Assembly: GCA_022486935.1 (NCBI GenBank) | Contig: JAKVJO010000014.1 | Location: forward strand, 1 to 33,869 | Direction of reading: 5' to 3' | DNA: 33,869 nt | DNA from: Solobacterium sp. | GTDB taxonomy: Bacteria > Bacillota_I > Bacilli_A > Erysipelotrichales > Erysipelotrichaceae | Shown: piece after piece, positions 18,329-26,581 of the stretch | Layout: each line of letters begins with the position of its first letter | How positions within the stretch are numbered: position 1 is the first letter of the stretch | Program-made: the position numbers and the translations under genes | The notes under the pieces: model-generated | Databases searched by the model: none | What the model was told of the DNA's origin: nothing | Seen by the model: the letters and a program-made list of their open reading frames with translations, nothing else

Positions 18329-19048
18329 ATGAAACCTAAGATAGGCCTGATCGATCAGGGGACAGATTCATTGCTCAGAAGATACATGCGCTATCGTTAT
18401 CAGTATGCATTGAAGAAAGCCGGAGCTGATTTCATCATGCTCAAAGCAGTTGAAACAGAAGACGAAGCACTTGCGAATCTGAAGGAATGCTGCGGACTGG
18501 TGATTCCCGGCGGGCCGGATATCAACCCCGAACTGTATGGAGAACAGCCAAAGGAATCAAGCCATGTCAGTGCACCGATCCGTGATATCTCTGATCCGCT
18601 GTATCTCAAGGCGGCACTGTCATTGAAGCTTCCGATCCTTGGAATCTGCCGCGGCTGCCAGCTGCTCAATGTGTATTACGGAGGAACGCTGTATCAGGAT
18701 ATTCTGCAAGACGCCAAAGGACATCATCTGACACATATGCAGCCGAAGGGATTCCGGAAGAAAGTACATCAGGTCAGTGTCAAACCGGACACCCTGCTGT
18801 ATCGACTTGCCGGAAGGTCCATGATCGGTGTCAATACAATGCACCATCAGGGAATCCATGAAGTCGGCAAAGGACTGACCGTATCCGGAATCAGTGAAGA
18901 CGGAATCGTTGAGGGAATTGAAGTTCCGGGCAGTGAATTCATCCTTGGTGTGCAGTGGCATCCGGAGCATCTGACACCGAAAGACGAAGTATCAAAGCAG
19001 CTGTTTGCAGGATTTGTAACAGAGTGCGAAAGGGGTGCGGCAAAATGA
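18329..19048 (+). CDS. Gamma-glutamyl hydrolase-type class I glutamine amidotransferase-like protein (peptidase C26)
   Basis: 239 aa; VIPGGPDINPELYGE, nucleophile motif LGICRGCQLLNVYYGGTLYQD, catalytic GVQWHPEHL. Confidence 0.92.
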   Translation: MKPKIGLIDQGTDSLLRRYMRYRYQYALKKAGADFIMLKAVETEDEALANLKECCGLVIPGGPDINPELYGEQPKESSHVSAPIRDISDPLYLKAALSLKLPILGICRGCQLLNVYYGGTLYQDILQDAKGHHLTHMQPKGFRKKVHQVSVKPDTLLYRLAGRSMIGVNTMHHQGIHEVGKGLTVSGISEDGIVEGIEVPGSEFILGVQWHPEHLTPKDEVSKQLFAGFVTECERGAAK

Positions 19049-20421
19049 AGGGTAAATCAGGAAAGCAATTGGGCGTAGGGGATCTGATTCCATTTGCGAT
19101 CGGCAACTGTGTCGGCGCAGGCATCTTTGTCTATATGGGCCTTGGTGTCAAATACACCGGGCGCTCACTTCCATTGGCACTGGTACTGGCCAATGTCGTC
19201 ATGCTGTTTGCATATGCATACAACACGCTGATGGCAGGAACGTTTGCACTGAGCGGCGGTAAGTACGCCCAGGGTGCGGTGCTGCAGCCGCCGGTGATTG
19301 CCGGTGTGTATGCCATCATGAATCTCATCAAGAGTCTGGCCATTGCCGGATATGCCATTTCTGTTGTGAATTATGCATCGTATGTATTCCCGGGAATTAC
19401 ACCTTATACCAAGTTGATTGCCATCGGAATACAAACGCTGTTCTTTGCGCTGACCTTCAAAGGCACCAAGCTGATGTCCAAGATCAACATCATCATGGTT
19501 GGCATCCTGATGGTGGCGCTGTGCATCTTCATTGCCGTTGGTCTGCCGCAGGTAGATTTCAGTTCACTGTCACTCACCAGACCGGATTCATTCTCCGGCG
19601 GTGTCATGGGATTCCTCAGTGCAATCGCTGTCATGGGCTTTGCCTGTGAAGGAAGCACCATCATTGTTTCCTATGCGTCAGAGACCAAAAAGCCAACCAG
19701 GACAATTCCGATTGCCATTCTGATCAGCACAGCCATCATCGCTGTTATCTACTTCCTGATGTCTCTGGTCGCTGTCGGTGTTCTGCCGATTGAAGAGATT
19801 GCCGGTCAGAGCCTTGCAGTCGTCGCAAAGGAAATCTTCAGTTATCCGGTATTTGCAATCTTCATTATCTGCGGTGCATGTTTCGCCATTGCAACATCAC
19901 TGTTTGGACTGATCGCTTCACTGAAATATCCGATTCTTTCCACAGTAGAAGATGGCTGGCTGCCGGAAGTGGTTGGCAGTAAGACCAAGGATGGATATCC
20001 ATGGTTCATCATGCTGGTCATGTATATCGTTGCGGTTGTCCCGATCATCACTGACATGAGTCTCAACCAGATCGCATCCTATCTGCAGATTCCGTTTATG
20101 ATTCTCTGCATTCTGAATAACGTTCTCTTCCTGCAGATTCCAAAGAAGTATCCGGAAGCCTGGAAAAAGAGCTTCTTCCACATGCCGATGCCGTGTCTTT
20201 ATATCGTGATCGGTCTCTCCCTGCTCTGCGACGCACTGGTTGCGTTTGCACTGTTCTCTACCATTGAAGCAGGTGATCAGATCATCATTGTAGTAATGGT
20301 GCTTGTCATATTTGCCTACAGTTATTTCCGCTACAAGTCAGGTAAGGTAACAATGAAGTCCCTGGAAGAAGCCCGTCGTCAGGCACTGGACGAAATCCAG
20401 GAAACTTCTCAAGAGGGCTGA
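19045..20421 (+). CDS. APC superfamily amino acid permease
   Basis: Start MKGKSGKQLGVGDLIPFAIGNCVGAGIFVYMG; about 12 hydrophobic segments; ATGA overlap with the upstream gene supports this start over the 18955 ORF start. Confidence 0.9.
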   Translation: MKGKSGKQLGVGDLIPFAIGNCVGAGIFVYMGLGVKYTGRSLPLALVLANVVMLFAYAYNTLMAGTFALSGGKYAQGAVLQPPVIAGVYAIMNLIKSLAIAGYAISVVNYASYVFPGITPYTKLIAIGIQTLFFALTFKGTKLMSKINIIMVGILMVALCIFIAVGLPQVDFSSLSLTRPDSFSGGVMGFLSAIAVMGFACEGSTIIVSYASETKKPTRTIPIAILISTAIIAVIYFLMSLVAVGVLPIEEIAGQSLAVVAKEIFSYPVFAIFIICGACFAIATSLFGLIASLKYPILSTVEDGWLPEVVGSKTKDGYPWFIMLVMYIVAVVPIITDMSLNQIASYLQIPFMILCILNNVLFLQIPKKYPEAWKKSFFHMPMPCLYIVIGLSLLCDALVAFALFSTIEAGDQIIIVVMVLVIFAYSYFRYKSGKVTMKSLEEARRQALDEIQETSQEG

Positions 20422-20457
20422 CAGTCACCAGACCAGGTGAGAAGGAGAATTTCAAAA

Positions 20458-21186
20458 ATGAATGATGCATTGCAGCTGGCCAACAGTCCAATCATGTGGT
20501 TCTTTGCCCTGCTGATCGTGGGAGCGGCGATTACTGAAGCCGTGCTCATCTTCAACCTCGCAAGGAAGTACATCCATCAGACAAACCTGCTGACCAGAGA
20601 AGAGACCATGACCTGCCTCAAGACAGGCGGCGTGGTATCTGTAGGACCTGCCCTATCTATCTTCGTCATCGCCCTCAGCATGATCTCCATGCTGGGTGCA
20701 CCATTCACACTCATGCGTATTGGCATGATCGGTTCTGCAAGTACAGAACTGACTGCAGCCGGTATCGGTGCAGAAGCTGCCGGTGTCAGTCTTGGCATGG
20801 AGCCGCTGACCGGAACAGCCTTCACTGCTGCCCTGTGGACCTGTGCATTTATGAGCTGCGGCTATCTGATCTTTGTGCCATTGGTTACCCGCGGTATCGG
20901 CAAAGCACTCAACCGTGTCATTGTACCGGCAGAAGGGAAAAAGCAGTCCTGGCTTGCATGGGGACTGAGTGCACTTCTTCCATTTCTGATCTTCGTTGCA
21001 TTATCCTACATCCAGGTATCCAAGAGTATGATCCATCTGATCAGCTTGCTGATTGCTGCAGTGTTGATGATCCTGCTGAATGTCCTTGCCGGGAAGCTGG
21101 ATAAGAAGTGGCTGCGTCAGTGGGCAATGTGCTTCTCGGTGCTTGGCGGAATTGTTGTCGGCGGCGTGCTGAACGTGCTGCTGTAG
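20458..21186 (+). CDS. DUF5058-like polytopic membrane protein (function unknown)
   Basis: Start MNDALQLANSPIMWFFALLIVG after AGAAGGAG; TGGVVSVGPALSIFVIALSMISMLGAPFTLMRIGMIGSASTELTAAGIGAEAAG. Family assignment is from memory. Confidence 0.7.
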   Translation: MNDALQLANSPIMWFFALLIVGAAITEAVLIFNLARKYIHQTNLLTREETMTCLKTGGVVSVGPALSIFVIALSMISMLGAPFTLMRIGMIGSASTELTAAGIGAEAAGVSLGMEPLTGTAFTAALWTCAFMSCGYLIFVPLVTRGIGKALNRVIVPAEGKKQSWLAWGLSALLPFLIFVALSYIQVSKSMIHLISLLIAAVLMILLNVLAGKLDKKWLRQWAMCFSVLGGIVVGGVLNVLL

Positions 21187-21199
21187 GAGGGATAATACA

Positions 21200-21754
21200 A
21201 TGAGTGAACAGAATCAGACTGCCGTAAACGCAGAAGAACTCTACGAGAAACAATACATCCCGAAGGTCCATCGCATTGGAACTGCAAGCATGCTGCTGAT
21301 CCTGGTACTGAGTTTCGTGCCGGCAGTATACTTCTCCTTCTTCAAGGGATTGAATCCCGGTATGCAGGTCATTGCCAAAGCGGCCGCTACCATGATCGGC
21401 CTGGAAATCTTTACCTGGATCCTGGAGCCGACACTGTACTTCCCGATGCTCGGAATCACCGGTTCCTATATCAGCTTTGTTGCCGGCAATATTACCAACA
21501 TGCGTGTGCCCGCCGCAACCGCTGCCCAGACGGCAGTTGATGCCAAGGTCGGAACACACAAGGCAGAATTCGCCGGTGTACTGGGAATCATCTCATCTGT
21601 TGTTGTGAACTTTATTGTGCTGATCATTGTCGTTGCCTTCGGAAGTCTGATTATCTCCGTTCTTCCCCAGGCAATTACGGACGCACTGAATTATGCACTG
21701 CCAAGCGTTTATGGCGCGTTGCTGGTGACTTTTATCGTAAGACTCAAGAGGTGA
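21200..21754 (+). CDS. Small polytopic membrane protein, probable partner of the DUF5058-like protein (function unknown)
   Basis: 184 aa, about 4-5 hydrophobic segments, motif GITGSYISFVAGNITNMRVPAATAAQTA; tightly spaced between the DUF5058-like and dipeptidase genes. Confidence 0.75.
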   Translation: MSEQNQTAVNAEELYEKQYIPKVHRIGTASMLLILVLSFVPAVYFSFFKGLNPGMQVIAKAAATMIGLEIFTWILEPTLYFPMLGITGSYISFVAGNITNMRVPAATAAQTAVDAKVGTHKAEFAGVLGIISSVVVNFIVLIIVVAFGSLIISVLPQAITDALNYALPSVYGALLVTFIVRLKR

Positions 21755-21758
21755 GCGT

Positions 21759-22756
21759 ATGACACCGTATGTCGACATGCACTGCGATACCCTGATGCAG
21801 GCATGGCTGAAACACAAGAAAGATATTGATCACTTCCCCAAAGCAATGGTAGATGTGGAACGTCTTGAACAGGGGAATTCACTGGCCCAGTTCTTTGCGG
21901 TCTTCATGCCGCCGGTCACACTGAAAAAATACATGGGACCGTTCTTCCCAAAAGATGACGTCTACATTGATAAACTGCTGAAGATCTTTGAGACAACCAT
22001 GCAGGAACATTCAGATACAATCGCTCCATGCCGTACATATTCAGAACTGGAAAGCAATCGCAGTGCCAAACGCATTTCTGCCATTCTGACATTGGAAGAC
22101 GGCCGGGCAGTTGATTCAAAGATGGAAAAACTGGATGACTACTTCAACCGGGGAATCAGACTGATCTCACTGACCTGGAATCAGCCGAACTGTTTTGGCA
22201 ATCCAAACTCCTCTGATCCTGAACTGATGCAGAAGGGTCTGACTGAGTTTGGCAAAGATGCTGTAAAGCATATGCAGGAACTCGGCATGCTGGTAGATGT
22301 ATCACATCTGTCAGATGGCGGATTCAATGATGTGGCAGAACTGTGCAGCGGACCATTTGTCGCTTCGCACTCCAACTGCCGGGCATTAAGCTTCCATTCC
22401 CGGAATATGACAGATGACATGATCCGTACGCTGGCATCTCATGGCGGAGTCATGGGCGTCAACTTCGGACCGCAGTTTCTGACTGATGATCCTAAATCAA
22501 AGGAAAGCACAATCCCGCTGATTGCTGCTCAGCTGCGACACATGATTGATGTGGGCGGTGTAGAGTGGGCGGTGTAGAGTGTGCGGCAATCGGTACAGAC
22601 TTTGATGGAATCAGCGGCAATCTTCAGATCGCATCTCCAAACGATATGCCCAAGCTGTTTGAATCACTGGCAGTCAGTGGATTCACTGCAGATGAGATTG
22701 AGCATATTGCCTGGAAGAATACCTGCAGGGTCATCAAAGACGTATTTCCAGAATAA
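21759..22756 (+). pseudogene. M19 membrane-type dipeptidase (renal dipeptidase family), frameshifted by a 14-bp tandem duplication
   Basis: ORF 21759-22577 (MTPYVDMHCDTLMQAW..., ILTLEDGRAV, FVASHSNCRAL, GGVMGVNFGPQFL) stops at 22575-22577 right after the duplication; ORF 22565-22756 continues the family (GGVECAAIGTDFDGISG...). Removing one 14-bp copy restores one frame. Confidence 0.88.
22553..22580 (+). repeat. Exact 14-bp tandem direct duplication (GGGCGGTGTAGAGT x2) inside the dipeptidase gene
   Basis: Read directly: GTGGGCGGTGTAGAGTGGGCGGTGTAGAGTGTGCGG. Confidence 0.98.
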
Positions 22757-22784
22757 ATAGATATTGCCTGTACAGGTATGAGAG

Positions 22785-22808
22785 GGCTGTTCTTCGGAAC
22801 AGCCTTTT
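22785..22808 (+). terminator. Terminator of the C26/APC/DUF5058/M19 operon
   Basis: GGCTGTTC-TTCG-GAACAGCC followed by TTTT; UUCG tetraloop. Confidence 0.9.
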
Positions 22809-22909
22809 ATACGATTCGATGATATTTGATCAAGGATCATCCAATCTGTTAGTCAAATGTTAGGCTGGGTTGAATCATTGGTCTTTTTTCCCTGTTGCGC
22901 AAGAAAGCT

Positions 22910-22951
22910 AAAGAAAAGCTCATACGCCGCATTGTTATGCGATATATGAGC
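22910..22951 (-). terminator. Terminator downstream of tRNA-Pro
   Basis: Minus strand GCTCATA TATCGCA TAACAA TGCGGCG TATGAGC followed by TTTTCTTT. Confidence 0.8.
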
Positions 22952-22962
22952 GATCGACCTAA

Positions 22963-23039
22963 TGGTCGGGATGACGGGATTCGAACCCATGACCTCTTCG
23001 TCCCGAACGAAGCGCACTACCAAGCTGTGCAACATCCCG
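22963..23039 (-). tRNA. tRNA-Pro, anticodon CGG, with encoded CCA
   Basis: Minus strand CGGGATG TT GCAC AGCTTGGTA GTGC G CTTCG TTCGGGA CGAAG AGGTC ATGGG TTCGAAT CCCGT CATCCCG A CCA; full cloverleaf, anticodon loop T-T-CGG-G-A. Confidence 0.95.
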
Positions 23040-23129
23040 CTTTTCAGCATGTATGATTATAACAAATACTTTCAATAAAAGATATAGAGAATTTGAAAGG
23101 AATTTTGCAAAAAATATGGGGCTTTGTGA

Positions 23130-23777
23130 CTACTCCGGCTGTCCGATCCAGCCTGATTCCACTTTTTCGGTGATTGGGCTGCTGCATAGATCGCAGAGTA
23201 CTTCATAAGTGATTGCAGTGCCATCTGCGCCGGCTTTGAGTGCGAGCTCTGCTTCTTCGGCATTGCGGATACTTGCGGCCAGGATGAACGGCGGTTTCTC
23301 GATCCGGTCATACAGGGCGCGGGTATCTCTCAGCTGCTGCAGCATATCTGTGCCGCTGTCAGTTCCCCTGTGGATAAATGGGGAGATTGCCCAGGCACCG
23401 CTCTTGGCAGCTATATAAGCCTGCCCATAGGTGAACATGGCAGTCGCGATGCATTTGATATCTTCGTTGGCCAGGATACGGATTGCGGCCATGCCCTGTG
23501 GGGTAGAAGGAATCTTGACGCCTACCCGGTCAGAGAGTGCGCAGCATGCGTACGCAGTATCGACAATGTCCTGTGTCTCTGTACGGTTGACGGAAGTGAA
23601 CATGAACAGTTCCGGATCCAGATCGAGAAGATGCTGGGTATACTCCACTTCACTCAGTCCGCTGCCGAATGACTCTGCCAGCAATGATGCGTTGGTCAGG
23701 ATTCCCTTGACGCCGAGTTTCTTGGCCTGCGGCAGTACTTCCTTGATATTTGGCTGCAATGCGATAAGCAGTTCCAT
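23130..23777 (-). CDS. Transaldolase / fructose-6-phosphate aldolase-like protein (TalC/FSA type)
   Basis: Start MELLIALQPNIKEVLPQAKKLGVKGILTNASLLAES; Schiff-base Lys motif GVKIPSTPQGMAAI; AMFTYGQAYIAAKSGAWAISPFIHR. Confidence 0.88.
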   Translation of the reverse strand: MELLIALQPNIKEVLPQAKKLGVKGILTNASLLAESFGSGLSEVEYTQHLLDLDPELFMFTSVNRTETQDIVDTAYACCALSDRVGVKIPSTPQGMAAIRILANEDIKCIATAMFTYGQAYIAAKSGAWAISPFIHRGTDSGTDMLQQLRDTRALYDRIEKPPFILAASIRNAEEAELALKAGADGTAITYEVLCDLCSSPITEKVESGWIGQPE

Positions 23778-23861
23778 GATGTATACTCCTTTATCTGTCC
23801 TGCATACCATAGCAGGAAAGAGGGCAAATGAAAAGCGGCAGAGTGTGCCGCCCTTCAAGAT

Positions 23862-24782
23862 TCAGCCCTTGATGTAATGGAATGCATTCTGGGCAGCGAT
23901 TGCACCGTCATTGCATGCAGTCACGACCTGACGCAGCTGCTTGACGATACAGTCACCTGCCGCATAGATACCAGGTACAGATGTTTCCATCTTTTCGTTG
24001 ACCTGTACAAAGCCGCGGGGATCCAGAATGTTCAGATCTTTCGCAAATGAGGTGGAGGCGTCAGCGCCGATGTAGGGGAAGACACCCTGGGTTTCATAGG
24101 AAGTGACTTCATCGGTATCGACATTCTTCAGTGCAATGCCGGTTACCTGATTGCCATCGCCTTCAACTCTGACCGGTACATGTTTGCGGATGACTTCCAC
24201 TTTGTCGGTGGCCATCAGTTTTTCCTGTACCGCTTCATCTGCCCGGAAGACATCCCGGCGGATGACAACTCTGACAAGATCAGCGAACTGGGTCAGATAG
24301 GCAGCTTCTTCCAGTGCGGAATTGCCGCCGCCGATCACGGTGATGATCTTGTGCTTGAAGAATGCACCATCGCACACGGCACAGTAAGAGACCCCATGAC
24401 CGGTATATTCTGTTTCGCCCGGGATGTTCATCTTGCGCTCGACGGTGCCGGTCGCAATGATGACAGTCCTTGCAGTCACAGAAGAGCCATCTTCCAGTTC
24501 AACCGTTTTGTGGGTATCTTCTGATTTGATGTTTTTCACATTGCCATAGAGATAGGACACATTCAGACTGGTGATCTGTTCATACATCTTCATGGCAAGG
24601 TCAGCGCCGTTGATCTTCAGAAAGCCGGGGTAGTTTTCAATCTCGAATGTTTTGACAATCTTTCCGCCCGGGGCACCTGACTCAATGATGCCGACAGAAA
24701 GACCTGCCCTTGCGGCATAGACTGCTGCAGTCATACCGGCCGGGCCGGCACCGATGATTGCGGTATCAAACTGAATATCCAT
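23862..24782 (-). CDS. trxB: Thioredoxin reductase (FAD/NAD(P)-dependent)
   Basis: 306 aa; IIGAGPAGMTAAVYAARAGL, CxxC in SYCAVCDGAFF, VIGGGNSALEEAAYL, GIYAAGDCIVKQLRQVVTACNDGAIAAQNAF. Confidence 0.94.
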   Translation of the reverse strand: MDIQFDTAIIGAGPAGMTAAVYAARAGLSVGIIESGAPGGKIVKTFEIENYPGFLKINGADLAMKMYEQITSLNVSYLYGNVKNIKSEDTHKTVELEDGSSVTARTVIIATGTVERKMNIPGETEYTGHGVSYCAVCDGAFFKHKIITVIGGGNSALEEAAYLTQFADLVRVVIRRDVFRADEAVQEKLMATDKVEVIRKHVPVRVEGDGNQVTGIALKNVDTDEVTSYETQGVFPYIGADASTSFAKDLNILDPRGFVQVNEKMETSVPGIYAAGDCIVKQLRQVVTACNDGAIAAQNAFHYIKG

Positions 24783-24803
24783 GAATAACTGTTCTCCTTT
24801 TGC

Positions 24804-25985
24804 TCAGATCAGTGTCTGCACTGATTCAGCAGATGCGTGCTGCTGAACTGCATTGTTGAGTTCCTTCATGTGTGCCAGGTCATTGATCAGGATGACTCCG
24901 CAGAGTGCTCCTTCTTTGACATAGCCAATCCGGTACGTGTTCTGATCTGAATTTCCTGACTCTATTGTATCGTAATGGACGTTGGGATCCGAGCCCTGAT
25001 CGCCTGCCGCAAACAGGGTCATGCCAAGACCGAAGAAGGTCAGTGCACCGTCAATACCGTGGTATTCCTCATTGCCACCGGCCGCATTGATTCCGGCTGT
25101 CGTTCCTTCTGCAATTGCCTGGGACCACAGGGCATAGTTGATTCCCTGATACTGGGCGCAGTCACCGCAGGCATAGAGATCTTCGATGTTGGTTTCTGCT
25201 TTGGCGTTGATGACGATCGCACGCTCAACGGTGACACCGGCATCTTTTGCCAGTTGGACATTGGCCCGAACACCGGCCGACACCAGAACGAGATCTGCGT
25301 CATAGCTGCCGGTTTCTGTCATGACTGTCATGCCTGTATCTGTTTCTTTGATTTCAGTGATTTTGACACCGGTATGAAGTTCAAGACCTTTGGCTTCAGA
25401 TAATCTGGATACCAGTGCCGAGGCTTCTTCATCCAGCTGACGCGGCATCAGGCGCGGTGCTGCTTCAAGAACGGTAACACGCTTATGGCACTGCAGCAGT
25501 CCCCAGGCCGCTTCCAGGCCCAGTACACCGCCGCCAATGAGCACGGCTGTTTCGTGATCCTGCATGATGTCCTGGATTGCCTTGACATCTTCAATGGTAC
25601 GGATGGTCTTGACGTGTTTGAGATCATGGCCGGGAATCGGCGGCACAAAGCAGGTGGAACCCAGTGCATAGATGCACTTGTCATAGTGCACTTCAGTTCC
25701 ATCACCCAGTGTTACGTTATGGGCAGAAGGACTGATTGCCCTGATGTCTGTATTGGACTTCAGATCAATTCTGCGTTCGCTGTACCAGTTTTCCGGGTGA
25801 ACCAGGATCTGGTCTGCAGAAAGATCAGCCTTGTTCAGTGACTTGGTCAGCTGCGGGCGGTAATAGGGATAGTGGGGATCTTTGGACAGGACTGTGATGG
25901 TTCCATCCGGGTCTTTGGAACGGATTGCTTCGGCTGCTGAGATACCGGCAATGCCGGCACCGAGAATGACATATGATTTGCTCAT
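24804..25985 (-). CDS. FAD-dependent pyridine nucleotide-disulfide oxidoreductase (NADH:rubredoxin reductase / NirB N-terminal-like)
   Basis: Start MSKSYVILGAGIAGISAAEAIR; YPYYRPQLTKSL, AVLIGGGVLGLEAAWGL, DLYACGDCAQYQG. Confidence 0.88.
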   Translation of the reverse strand: MSKSYVILGAGIAGISAAEAIRSKDPDGTITVLSKDPHYPYYRPQLTKSLNKADLSADQILVHPENWYSERRIDLKSNTDIRAISPSAHNVTLGDGTEVHYDKCIYALGSTCFVPPIPGHDLKHVKTIRTIEDVKAIQDIMQDHETAVLIGGGVLGLEAAWGLLQCHKRVTVLEAAPRLMPRQLDEEASALVSRLSEAKGLELHTGVKITEIKETDTGMTVMTETGSYDADLVLVSAGVRANVQLAKDAGVTVERAIVINAKAETNIEDLYACGDCAQYQGINYALWSQAIAEGTTAGINAAGGNEEYHGIDGALTFFGLGMTLFAAGDQGSDPNVHYDTIESGNSDQNTYRIGYVKEGALCGVILINDLAHMKELNNAVQQHASAESVQTLI

Positions 25986-26101
25986 AGAGTACCTTCTTTC
26001 AAGTGATCTTTGATAATCCCATTCTAGAATCAAAACCCGAAACAGGACAAATGAAATGCCCAACCGTGATACGATAGGGATAGCGAAGTACAGGGGGAGT
26101 T

Positions 26102-26581
26102 ATGTCAGAACTGGATCGGCTTCATTTCTGCACCATGGAATCACCTGTGGGACCACTGCGTATTGAAGAAGACGGCATGGGGATTACTGCTGTCACGTAT
26201 CTTGATGCCGGTGAGCGTGTGGGAATTGCGCCCAGGGGTGCACTGCAGAAACAGGCAGTGAAAGAACTGGAACAGTATTTCAAGGGAACCAGGAAAGAAT
26301 TTGATCTGCCGCTGTCCATGAAGGGAACGGAATTTCAACTGGATGACTGGACTGCACTGATGCAGATACCGTATGGGGAAACATGCAGCTATCAGGACAT
26401 TGCCATTGCGATCGGTAAGCCGAACGCATGCCGGGCAGTTGGCATGGCCAATCATGTCAATCCGATTTCCATCATTGTTCCATGTCACCGGGTGATCGGA
26501 AAGAACGGCAGACCGGCAGGTTATGGCGGCGGGCTGGAAAAGCAGGCATATCTGCTTGAACTGGAGAAAAACAACAAATGA
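26102..26581 (+). CDS. Methylated-DNA--[protein]-cysteine S-methyltransferase
   Basis: 159 aa; IPYGETCSYQDIAIAIGKPNACRAVGMANHVNPISIIVPCHRVIGKNGRPAGYGGGLEKQAYLLELE, active-site PCHR. Confidence 0.95.
   Translation: MSELDRLHFCTMESPVGPLRIEEDGMGITAVTYLDAGERVGIAPRGALQKQAVKELEQYFKGTRKEFDLPLSMKGTEFQLDDWTALMQIPYGETCSYQDIAIAIGKPNACRAVGMANHVNPISIIVPCHRVIGKNGRPAGYGGGLEKQAYLLELEKNNK

Noticed and set aside
18955-19044. N-terminal extension of the APC permease ORF
   Set aside because: Overlaps the conserved C-terminus of the C26 gene; MKGKSGKQLGVGDLI is the natural permease start.
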